In this document: positions 1 to 8,918 of the stretch, in pieces
How positions within the stretch are numbered: position 1 is the first letter of the stretch
Layout: each line of letters starts with the position of its first letter
NCBI GenBank assembly: GCA_020186115.1
Contig: WSYJ01000099.1
Location: forward strand, 558,001 to 622,000
DNA length: 64,000 nucleotides
DNA from: Histomonas meleagridis
Lineage: Eukaryota > Parabasalia > Tritrichomonadida > Dientamoebidae
Direction: 5' to 3'
Made by a program: the position numbers and the translations under genes
The notes under the pieces: model-generated
The model's input: only the letters and a program-made list of their open reading frames with translations
The model's database searches: none
What the model was told of the DNA's origin: nothing

Positions 1-1461
1 AATTATGTTGATTCTAACATATCTGTAACTGAACATAAATTAGTAAATTCTGTTGCATATCAAGTAAAGCTTTGTGACATTCCAGGGAAATTTTTACCCG
101 AAAAAGCCATTCAAATTGGTGTTCCCAAAGGTCCTTTATTCAAGGATTTAGTAATGGGGAAAAATGTCACATTACCTAATGGAACCATTGTAACACCTGA
201 TTTGGTTAAAGCACCTCCTCACATTGGGGAAACTGTCTTTTTTGTTAATTGTTATTCTCCATCAGATATTCAATGTCTTCCAACCGATTGTAATACCTTT
301 GATTTTGTTGTTCATTTCACTCATCCTAGTCTCCTTTTTACACCCGAATATCTCTCACACTTTGACCCCAATCAAAAATCCGTTTGTTTCTCCGAAACTG
401 GTCACATCACATTTCATTCGATTTCAGAGCTTTACACCGCAAGCATACAAATTTCTAACCGTCTTTGGCACCCCCTAATCGAATACGACGTACTTCAACA
501 GATTGAACTTCCACTAGGTTTTCATGAAGGTCATCCTAAACTTCAATACGCATTTGCCCCATTTGATAAGAGACGTTTTATAGAACCCACAATTGAAAAT
601 ATTGAACCTCATCTTGAAGAACCACTTCCACAATTTAATGATTTTATGGTAACATTTCTTGGCACAGGTTCCACGTATCCATCTAAATATCGAAATGTAT
701 CCGGAATATTAATCCATACACATTCTGGATACATTGTTCTTGATGCTGGTGAAGGATTTGCATTTCAACTTCAACGCAAGTATGGTCCGAATAATTTACG
801 CCACATACTATCCAATATTCTTTGTATTTGGATATCACATATTCATGGCGATCATCATTTTGGCTTATATCAACTCTTACAAAAGCGGTCATTACTCTGC
901 AACACTCCTGTACCACTTATTTGCCATCCATTAATCGAACGTCACATGCAAACCATCCAACAAAAAGTCGGCTCATTAAATTACATTTATTATCCACACA
1001 ACGAAACCTTCAAAACGGGAAACACAGTCATCGAATCGATCCCCGTCATCCATTGTATTGATTCCTATGGCTGCGTCTGTACAATCGACGGCGGATGGCG
1101 TGTTGCATACAGCGGCGATCGCGCGTCAACAGATAACTTTCCGAAAGTTGTCGGATGTTGCGACTTGTTAATACACGAGGCAACATTCACCGACGATCTC
1201 ATCGAGAACGCGATCGAGAAGAAACATTGCACATTAGGGCAGGCGATCAATGCGGGCGTGGAAGCGAACGCGAGGTACGTGATAATGACGCACTTTAGTC
1301 AGAGGTATCCGAAGGTTCCGGTGTTCAACGACGAGAACGAAAACATCGCGTTCGCATTCGATTATATGTCGTGTAAGTTTGAGGATATTGAGGAGTTGTG
1401 TAAGGTGTGTCCGGAGGTAATGAAATTAATACAGGAAAGAGAAGAAAAGGACGAGAAATAA
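1..1461 (+). CDS. ELAC2: Long-form tRNase Z (3' tRNA endonuclease), 5' end outside the window
   Basis: This enzyme removes the 3' trailer from precursor tRNAs. The frame is open from base 1, so the first in-window ATG (154) is internal; the residues before it (VKLCDIPGKF, GVPKGPLF) match the inter-domain region of long-form tRNase Z. Motifs in order: FLGTGS followed by the P-x-K-x-RN type loop (YPSKYRN), DAGEGFAFQL, the metal-binding SHIHGDHH, HEATF, and THFSQRYPKVP near the C-terminus. All key metallo-beta-lactamase residues appear present, so it is probably active. The last ~380 bases are clearly richer in G+C than the start. The stop TAA lies in TAAATA, so it overlaps a possible TAAA poly(A) signal. 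Family assignment is confident; the missing N-terminal half is inferred. Confidence 0.9.
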   Translation, partial: NYVDSNISVTEHKLVNSVAYQVKLCDIPGKFLPEKAIQIGVPKGPLFKDLVMGKNVTLPNGTIVTPDLVKAPPHIGETVFFVNCYSPSDIQCLPTDCNTFDFVVHFTHPSLLFTPEYLSHFDPNQKSVCFSETGHITFHSISELYTASIQISNRLWHPLIEYDVLQQIELPLGFHEGHPKLQYAFAPFDKRRFIEPTIENIEPHLEEPLPQFNDFMVTFLGTGSTYPSKYRNVSGILIHTHSGYIVLDAGEGFAFQLQRKYGPNNLRHILSNILCIWISHIHGDHHFGLYQLLQKRSLLCNTPVPLICHPLIERHMQTIQQKVGSLNYIYYPHNETFKTGNTVIESIPVIHCIDSYGCVCTIDGGWRVAYSGDRASTDNFPKVVGCCDLLIHEATFTDDLIENAIEKKHCTLGQAINAGVEANARYVIMTHFSQRYPKVPVFNDENENIAFAFDYMSCKFEDIEELCKVCPEVMKLIQEREEKDEK

Positions 1462-2116
1462 ATATATAAATAAAATTTGATATGTTTTGATTTTAATATA
1501 ATGTATATCACCAGAGTAATGTATGTGAATAATTGAATTAAATAATATATTATTATGTCGTATCGAGACCAAAAGCTGTGCTTTGAAAATATGCAAATAA
1601 TTTGATTCGTTACTTTGCTGTTTCATTACAGAATTCTGGTTGTGGAAAATTAGCAGCATTTTTCAATCGGTTTTGATAGAATAACGTTCAAAAAGTGAAA
1701 CCGATTTTTTCCAGTTTAATTGTAAACTTTTCGAACAAAAAAAGAAACGATACAGGGGTGCCTCGAAGTCAATGGAGAATTTATAAGTGATTTCCAAGGT
1801 CCGAAGATGAAAAACCAGAGAATTTCTAGTAAAGGGTTTTTTTCCGCATCCTGCTTTGACTTTAAAAATTAAAATAAAAGACGATTATAATGTAATAAAA
1901 TTATCAAAAATCAAAACTTTACGATTACCTTTGATATGTTCCAAAGCATCACAATAATCACACACACATAAAAAAGTTAAACATCGAAGTAATTAATTAA
2001 TTTTAGAGATCTTTTTATGCATAAAAAAATCAAAATTTTATTTCTTTATTTATTTATTCGAATAAATAACTTCATTTTTCGCGCACATAATTCTACAAAC
2101 ATAAATTTGTTTCATT
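1462..2116. other. Intergenic, AT-rich, with an inverted repeat
   Basis: No gene supported. The gap separates the 3' ends of two convergent genes. It contains the 9-bp inverted repeat listed at 1665-1706 and a less AT-rich patch (about 1740-1860) with no recognisable protein similarity. Confidence 0.6.
1665..1706. repeat. Inverted repeat AATCGGTTT / AAACCGATT
   Basis: Arms at 1665-1673 and 1698-1706 are perfect complements, with 24 bases between them. The arm contains AAACCG, the core that recurs upstream of many genes in this window, but no gene starts nearby. It could be a hairpin in the 3' flank of the tRNase Z gene or a lone protein-binding site. Confidence 0.5.
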
Positions 2117-4819
2117 TCAAACCTTTTCCAGGTACTTCGGGAAGAATCTTTTTATCAACGATATTCCATCATTTCCATTTGATTTCAAATGGTTACATAA
2201 TTGTAACAAGAAACTTCCGATTAATTCGTTTGGCATTTTCCCCAAAATTTGCATAAACAATTTTGTTGCCTTTTTTGTTCTTTTATAGTTCCAAAACATT
2301 TTATTTACTATTATACTAATTAGTAAACACGCCAATTTACCCAAAACGTTTTGTAACAAGTTACAAATTGATTTTATTACGTCTGAAGATTTCATTTGTA
2401 AAACTTTATTACAAAAGTTAAACAACTTTCGAATAATTATTGGGTCATTACCACTTAAAATTATATTTAATGTGATTAAAAGTTGTTCACATTTTAATAA
2501 TTCTAATAAAGCGATTTCAGATTCGGCAATCTTCTTAAGGATATACCAATTATTAGTCATTAACTTCCGATTCGAATTAATTAAGTTTTCACATAATATT
2601 ATTATGAATTCTTTCGATACTGTCATTGATACTTTACAATTCGGGAATTTAAGAAATGATTTAATGACATTAAATAACTTATTAAATGATTTAAATGATT
2701 TAATGGTGCTACAAATTATCGACAATAAAGCAGATAATTGATCTTGATATTGTTTTTGATTAATTTCTTTGATGATGATGTTCGATGTTAATATCATTGA
2801 TAAAGGTTCCAAAAAGATATAAAAGCTGAATAAATCAATGTTTATAGCTTCAATGAATAACGTAACTAAAGGATATGGATCACATTGAAGTTTAGCGTTT
2901 AATAAATTCGTATATAATATAACAAAAACATGATACATAAACTTTGCGATGTAAGGTGTAATGTTTTGTAATAAGTTCGATATATAATTATGTCCAACAT
3001 TTAAAAAGATTTCGCCTAATGTACCTGAATCATTAATAAGTAAATAATTAAAATATTTTTGTCCGATTTCATATTCACTTGATACATTTATATATATAAA
3101 AAGATCGGGATTTAATATGAATTGTTTTAAAGCTGGTGATGGATTAAGTGATATCATTAATATTAACTTATATAAATCACTTTCGTAATTAGAATTTAAT
3201 GAATTCCATAAGTTCTTTCGTAACGTGATATCTTTTCGTAACGTTTGCATAATATTTAATGAAAGTTTTCGACATTTCGTTATTGTGTCATTAAAAAATT
3301 GACTACTTTTCTCTAATAATGATGAAAATAATATTAATGAGAAATAATGTAATTGACAAACATTAACATTAAATGTATTATTTAATTGTTTTACAGGAGT
3401 TATTAATGTATATTGTTTAGGTTCAATATATAATAAATATTTGGTGACGTTAAATAATAAAAAAATATTTTCTTTTTGTTCTAATCGTTGAAATAATAAA
3501 TCGCCATGAATAGAACTATTCATTAATGCTTGAAATAAATATAAAAATCGTATGAAATATTCCTCCGATAATTGACAATATGTCATTAATGAATTAATAT
3601 AATTATTTTGCATAATTTTTTCTATTGTTTTGTTATTTTTAGGATCATTAAAGATTTCACATAAAGTTTCTGTACCCATTTGAACACTAAGAAGCTTTTG
3701 TACTGTTAAATTATTATCATTTAATATCTCATTATATGTTTCTTTTGTTTGATTTTCATTAACATTCCAATATGTCGAATTATATGGATGAAGCGGGCTA
3801 TCGGCAAACAGAGTCTGTGAATGTACTCCATATTCAATAAATTCTTTAACAAATTCTTCTTTATCAACTCCAACAACTATGTAATTGGATTTCTCTTCTT
3901 GATATGATTCATAATTTATTTTGTCGATGATGGGTTCAACTAAATCATATTTTGTAAATTGTAATGATTTTGCCCATGATAAATCAAGATTTGTTTCTTT
4001 AATTAAAGGTTCCTTTTGTTGTTCTTGATAAGGCGTTTTCATGGATGATGAAACTTGTGTTATTCGACATGATTTTTTAATTTCAATTGGTCGCTTCATT
4101 TGGAAAGTAAGTACATCTTGAACGATTTCGCTCCAATGTTCATATGCTTCTTCATACACTTCAAAGTTGTCGTAGAGAAATGGAACGGGCTCTTGTGGAA
4201 GAAGTTGTGCTTGCCATTGATTATCGGGACATATTTGATGTTTCATTCGGACAATGTCTCGATTAGGAATTTGATGGTCGAATTTTTCGTCGGGTTCAAT
4301 TGGTTCTTCATCAAAAATAATTGTTCTTAATTGTTGATGATTTTTGGCAATTAATGGCGATTGTGTTGGCTTAAAGGCACGATATTGTTGGGATCCTACA
4401 GTTAAAGAAACTGGTGGATTAATAACATATAAAGAAGATAAAATTGGTACGGGAAGAATTACATACCCAAAAATGCCATTAACATTACTCTTCCATCGAG
4501 CACATGCATGTATGAATTCTTGCTTGCTTTTGAAGTATGACGGTTCAGGAAAACGTAAGTAGGAAAAACGCGCATTTGGCCCAAGATTTGTTACTGAATC
4601 TGTTTGTGCAAACGTATTTGCATCCTTTGGAAAGTCTTCAAGATATTGATAAAATTTGTTATAGCATCGCATTTTTGAATCAAGAAATAACGGTGCTTCT
4701 TTTTCATTAAGAATAATTGGATATTTCCCAGAAGAATCAATTCCATGATACATAGTTTCTAACGAGTAATAGTCTTTGTAATTTCCTTCCAGAAATGTTT
4801 GCGATCTTTCCCCAGACAT
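2117..4819 (-). CDS. Conserved hypothetical protein, 900 aa, helical C-terminal two-thirds
   Basis: I do not recognise a named family. The ATG at 4819 opens a single 900-residue frame. The first ~320 residues are mixed in character (MSGERSQTFLEG start, several aromatic and proline-rich stretches). The rest is leucine/isoleucine-rich with regular amphipathic helices, as in armadillo/HEAT-type scaffolds. No signal peptide, membrane segment or catalytic motif is visible. It is convergent with tRNase Z and divergent from the Vps-C-like gene across a 436-bp gap. An alpha-solenoid scaffold is the best structural guess; function unknown. Confidence 0.75.
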   Translation of the reverse strand: MSGERSQTFLEGNYKDYYSLETMYHGIDSSGKYPIILNEKEAPLFLDSKMRCYNKFYQYLEDFPKDANTFAQTDSVTNLGPNARFSYLRFPEPSYFKSKQEFIHACARWKSNVNGIFGYVILPVPILSSLYVINPPVSLTVGSQQYRAFKPTQSPLIAKNHQQLRTIIFDEEPIEPDEKFDHQIPNRDIVRMKHQICPDNQWQAQLLPQEPVPFLYDNFEVYEEAYEHWSEIVQDVLTFQMKRPIEIKKSCRITQVSSSMKTPYQEQQKEPLIKETNLDLSWAKSLQFTKYDLVEPIIDKINYESYQEEKSNYIVVGVDKEEFVKEFIEYGVHSQTLFADSPLHPYNSTYWNVNENQTKETYNEILNDNNLTVQKLLSVQMGTETLCEIFNDPKNNKTIEKIMQNNYINSLMTYCQLSEEYFIRFLYLFQALMNSSIHGDLLFQRLEQKENIFLLFNVTKYLLYIEPKQYTLITPVKQLNNTFNVNVCQLHYFSLILFSSLLEKSSQFFNDTITKCRKLSLNIMQTLRKDITLRKNLWNSLNSNYESDLYKLILMISLNPSPALKQFILNPDLFIYINVSSEYEIGQKYFNYLLINDSGTLGEIFLNVGHNYISNLLQNITPYIAKFMYHVFVILYTNLLNAKLQCDPYPLVTLFIEAINIDLFSFYIFLEPLSMILTSNIIIKEINQKQYQDQLSALLSIICSTIKSFKSFNKLFNVIKSFLKFPNCKVSMTVSKEFIIILCENLINSNRKLMTNNWYILKKIAESEIALLELLKCEQLLITLNIILSGNDPIIIRKLFNFCNKVLQMKSSDVIKSICNLLQNVLGKLACLLISIIVNKMFWNYKRTKKATKLFMQILGKMPNELIGSFLLQLCNHLKSNGNDGISLIKRFFPKYLEKV

Positions 4820-5255
4820 TCGGAAGGATTTGTTGAAATTATTATCGTCAGTTTACAATCAATTTTGTTAAACAGCAACTTTTTGTGAATCCTCGATTTA
4901 TTTTTCTGACAAAACCTACTTTTTGACTTGGTTATAAACAGTTTTGTTAGCGAATTTTTTTAAAATGAAATTTGGAATTTCAGTAAGATGCACAAAATAA
5001 ACTTAGCGATAATATAAAAAAATGTAATAGCTCATAGATTCTATTCATTGTTTAATGAATAAATACATCTTATAAAAACTTTTAAAATCGATACATACAT
5101 TATTATCATTTCAATTTTTTTTAATTAAATAAAAATTTATTTACTACCAATTTTCAGTACAAATGATAGAAACGATTTTGATATGAATTATGAAGAAATG
5201 ATTTCCATATCCAACAAGAAACAAGACTTTGCACAAACGGTTATTTTCCTGTTGG
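4820..5255. other. Divergent intergenic region
   Basis: AT-rich region between two divergently transcribed genes, so it must hold both promoters. No clear AACCGTT-like box was seen here, unlike in front of many other genes in the window. Confidence 0.5.
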
Positions 5256-7235
5256 ATGACTCTTGGCGCACATCCTTTTCTAAATGGAAACTTTGGTTTT
5301 CCTGAAATTATAGAGTGCCATGGAGAATACACCTCAATGTATTGTAGAGATAGTTCTCTTTTATTATTTCAAAAACAACAATTAATATCAAAAACAACAA
5401 TTCAATCGGTAAATAATTTATCTATTAAAGTATATTCATCTCCTTTTTTAGTTGCTACAAACTCATCTCAAACATTATGCATATATTATAAAGATTCATT
5501 TCAGATAAAAAAAATTCCAATTTTTCTCATAGCTGAAAATTGTTCTATTATCTCCCCTTCAACCGTTCTCATTTCAGATAAACATACTGCATTTTATTAC
5601 GATGTTGCAAATGACAATATTAATCTTGCATTTTCAAGTCCTTATGAAATCATTAATCTTTATTCCACAAACGGGTCTATCTTTATTTTTACCTCGAATT
5701 CTATTCATGTTTTTCGAGATTCTTCATCGTTATCAATTCCATTTCAAATTAATACCAAATCCAAAATTAAACACAACTATAACTTTACTTGTTTTTATAT
5801 TTGCAATGATTCCATCATTACTAAAATTGATATTGGCCCACATGAAATCATTAAATCATTCGAAATACCAATTCCTACAAATTGTATTGATTTTTGTCAG
5901 TGTGGAACTAATGACACAGAAATATTTGGTTTGTTTGAAACAAATCGAAAAACGCAACCAATTATTCGTAAATACACATCGCAAATTGGATGGGGAAATT
6001 CTGTTGATGTGCCACAAATATCATCATTACTTGGATGTGGACGATTTTTTTTGGCTGGGTGTTTACAATATGTGTTAATGATGCATGAATTTTCCGATAT
6101 TGTTGATTTGATTCTTTCTAAACCACTTCATGAAATTATACATACCATCAAAGATATCGACCAGAGCATGCTTTCATTGCTTTTGATTTTTTATGGTATT
6201 GATAATGTTTGCCGAGAAATGTTTGAAATTGATAAAAATAAAAAATCACTTGTTTCTGCTACACTTGATGAACTCTGGAATCGAGAATTATATGATCAGT
6301 GGTGTCAACTTGCAACTAAATGGCCTGAAATACTTAATGAATCGTCTAAAAGAATTGCTTATTTAGCCAAATTCCAAAGTGTTCAAAGTTACTCAATGCT
6401 ACCATTTGCTAAAGTATTAGAAACGAGTGGTAGGTTTATGGAAGCCTTTAAACTTTACTTAAAAGCTAATGCTGGTGAAAACATTTGCGAAATTTTACCA
6501 AGCATTTCAAAGGATATCGTTCTTTACATCTCAGAATTAATGGAAACTTGTTCAATACTTTACAAATCAAACAAGGTGAAAACCGTCGAGAAAATCATGA
6601 GAAATATTTCGACTTTATTAGAGCCAGAAAAAATAATTCCTTTCTTAATGTTTGATTGGAATTTAGTGAATATTTATTATAATACATTTGAGCATCCTCC
6701 GAAAGATGTTGTAAATGCTTATATTGCAGCATTAGCAATATATAAGAAAGAAGATTTAGATGAGTTTCTTCATAACGAAAATCATCCTTATGATTCTGAT
6801 AAAGTTGGAGAATCATTGTTAAAATTAGGCTGTATCGAAGAATATGGATATGTGATGATGAAATCAGATCCAAAAAAATATATCGAATTTTTGATTTTTA
6901 ATGAAAATTGGAATGAAATGTTCAAATATTTGCAAGGCCATCGAAATTGCATTCCGTTTGTGATTGAGAAAATGTGTTATGATGAAAATGATTTTGTTGA
7001 ACTGATTAAACATTTCGATTCTTTGGATTTAAGATTAAGCCAACTAATAAATGCGATTCCAAAAAATGCGCCTGTTGAGTTGCTCATTGAGGGGTTCAAA
7101 AAGCTTTCGCAAATATTTCAAGCAATGAGAAATTCGGAAGAAACAATTTCCAAAATTTGCTCTAATGAAAGTTACGAAATATTTGACGATATGATACAAC
7201 AGAGAACAAAAGAATCTGTAATACAACTGAAATAG
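5256..7235 (+). CDS. Vps-C-like protein (HOPS/CORVET type), beta-propeller plus alpha-solenoid
   Basis: The ATG at 5256 starts MTLGAHPF and gives 659 residues; the frame is open slightly further upstream but only with TTG. Residues 1 to ~290 are rich in short beta-strand-like segments, as in an N-terminal propeller. Residues ~290-659 are helical with clathrin-repeat-like features (FAKVLETSGRFMEAFKLYL, VVNAYIAALAIYKKEDLDEF, ESLLKLGCIEEYGYVM). This order matches class C Vps proteins of the endosome/lysosome tethering complexes (Vps11/18/39/41 group), but I cannot say which one. No C-terminal RING is seen, which argues against Vps11, Vps18 and Vps41. A lineage-specific trafficking protein is the alternative. 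Confidence 0.5.
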   Translation: MTLGAHPFLNGNFGFPEIIECHGEYTSMYCRDSSLLLFQKQQLISKTTIQSVNNLSIKVYSSPFLVATNSSQTLCIYYKDSFQIKKIPIFLIAENCSIISPSTVLISDKHTAFYYDVANDNINLAFSSPYEIINLYSTNGSIFIFTSNSIHVFRDSSSLSIPFQINTKSKIKHNYNFTCFYICNDSIITKIDIGPHEIIKSFEIPIPTNCIDFCQCGTNDTEIFGLFETNRKTQPIIRKYTSQIGWGNSVDVPQISSLLGCGRFFLAGCLQYVLMMHEFSDIVDLILSKPLHEIIHTIKDIDQSMLSLLLIFYGIDNVCREMFEIDKNKKSLVSATLDELWNRELYDQWCQLATKWPEILNESSKRIAYLAKFQSVQSYSMLPFAKVLETSGRFMEAFKLYLKANAGENICEILPSISKDIVLYISELMETCSILYKSNKVKTVEKIMRNISTLLEPEKIIPFLMFDWNLVNIYYNTFEHPPKDVVNAYIAALAIYKKEDLDEFLHNENHPYDSDKVGESLLKLGCIEEYGYVMMKSDPKKYIEFLIFNENWNEMFKYLQGHRNCIPFVIEKMCYDENDFVELIKHFDSLDLRLSQLINAIPKNAPVELLIEGFKKLSQIFQAMRNSEETISKICSNESYEIFDDMIQQRTKESVIQLK

Positions 7236-7874
7236 TTTCTGTATATAAAATTGTATTTATAATTAAATTTTAAAGTTTTTACTTTAAAAAAAATATTAAT
7301 TAATAACTAATGCATTTTTGATCTAAACTATTGATTAGTTGGATTAATGCAATTAAAGAAATACCTCCAAAAATTATAACACTTTTGGGAGACATTACTC
7401 TAAAACAAATATTTCCCTTTGTATTATCAAATTTTATATCTAATTTTATGATATTAGTTCTTATTCTAAGTGGTAGATTAGAAGGATTGCAAAAATTTAT
7501 TCAAACAATAAAAGAAAATGAAAGGCAGAAACTAAAAATAATATTACACATTCATAAAATTTAAACATATGTTGAAGTCAAGTATTCTTGCTACAAAATG
7601 TCTGTAGATTAAATCACATAAGATACCATTTATAGAATTATTATCAAATGAACTTGAAATCATATTTATTGACTCCTCTGTGTATGCAATATTCAATTTT
7701 TTGAAATAATTCTAGGTTTGAAGACACTTCTCTTGTTTCATTTGTTAACTGTTCTATTGCAATGAGCGATTGCTACAATTATATACACAACATCTTAAGT
7801 TGATTTATGGGATTTCCTGAAAAATTAAAGAAATTAAAATCAAACATTTATAATAATTACAAAATCCGAAAATA
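7236..7874. other. Intergenic between two converging genes
   Basis: About 640 bases without a supported gene. A 77-codon frame at 7331-7564 begins with TTG, has no family resemblance and is not called. No repeats or RNA genes seen. Confidence 0.5.
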
Positions 7875-8348
7875 TTATTCAACAGCTTGCACAGTTGTCT
7901 CCATGGTGTTCATCGCTTCCAGTTTTCTAATGGTCCACTGCCTAAGCTCAGTGTATTTGTCTTTTAGAATGGGAATTGAATCTACTAAAGGAGTAGAATC
8001 AAGCTCTTTTGATGGAATGGTTTCGTACTTAAGCTTTGCAAGTGCACCATTTATTGATGATTTGCTTTTTCCGACAAGAATCCTGAGCTGACGAGTGTTT
8101 ATACAAATTCCTTTATCGATCCATAAAATTCCGCATACTAATGATCTTTTCCAATCACCATCATCATTTCTTACGCAAAATTTTTGGATACAATTTAAAG
8201 TTTCTTGGAAAAATTCAATTCTTTTAAATCTGTTATATCTGTTATCTCTTGAAGAAAACCGTTCTTGAAGAGCTTGATACTGTTCCTTTTCTTCGTCTGT
8301 AAGAAGGTTAAAAAAATTTGGTTCTTTTTCTTTTTTCTGTTGCAACAT
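7875..8348 (-). CDS. Initiator-binding-domain (IBD) transcription factor
   Basis: The 157-residue protein starts at the ATG at 8348 (MLQQKKEKEP); the frame extends two codons upstream only through TTG. It closely resembles the DNA-binding IBD of Trichomonas IBP39, the protein that recognises the core promoter initiator TCA(C/T)T(T/A). Visible family hallmarks are FQETLNCIQKFCVRNDDGDW, KRSLVCGILW, INTRQLRIL and GKSKSSINGALAKL, with the basic SKSS-I-N-G helix expected to contact DNA. IBP39 has an additional C-terminal domain that contacts RNA polymerase II; here only a ~45-residue tail follows, so this is a single-domain paralogue. It may act as a specialised or competing initiator binder. Confidence 0.8.
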   Translation of the reverse strand: MLQQKKEKEPNFFNLLTDEEKEQYQALQERFSSRDNRYNRFKRIEFFQETLNCIQKFCVRNDDGDWKRSLVCGILWIDKGICINTRQLRILVGKSKSSINGALAKLKYETIPSKELDSTPLVDSIPILKDKYTELRQWTIRKLEAMNTMETTVQAVE

Positions 8349-8918
8349 CTCCAATAAAATTACTTAAGTCAAAATATTAACAGAAACAGTTAATTCGGCA
8401 ATTTTAGCGCCATTTTTGCAAACGTACAATAAAAGTGCTACATACTTGAGGGAGTTTGTTTGAATTCTTTCTTGAAGAGATATATATTATTGAATTACTT
8501 CTTTAGAGTTATTTTATACATTTGGTAATTATCAATTGTTTATGATAAAATCAATTTTTAAAATTTCAAAAGTACAAATTATTAGAAGGAATTTTCAAAA
8601 TATTAAATAGTTTAAATAAAGAACCATAAAAAATCTAAGGAATTAACTTAGAACAGATAATTAATATTTCACTAAATTCTAAAAAAGTAATTCAAACTTG
8701 TTACACAGAATAAATAATATTTTTATTCACACATGTAGAGTAAAATGAAAAAATAGGCCAACGCCTATAACATCTAAAAAATTTATGGTTTTGCCCATTT
8801 TATTTCAAATCATAAGTGGTTCCAAAACTTTTGTTTTTGGATATGGTTCCCATTATTTCCATTCATTAGATTCTATTGTTGGGCAACTTTCTTTTTCAAA
8901 CACTGTTTATCAGAAAGC
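8349..8918. other. Intergenic, AT-rich
   Basis: Lies between the IBD gene and the 3' end of the lipase-ankyrin gene. A 68-codon plus-strand frame (8785-8991) overlaps the ankyrin locus in antisense and has no recognisable domain; not called. Confidence 0.5.

Noticed and set aside
7331-7564. 77-codon plus-strand frame
   Set aside because: Begins with TTG, no ATG near the start, no family resemblance, AT-driven composition.
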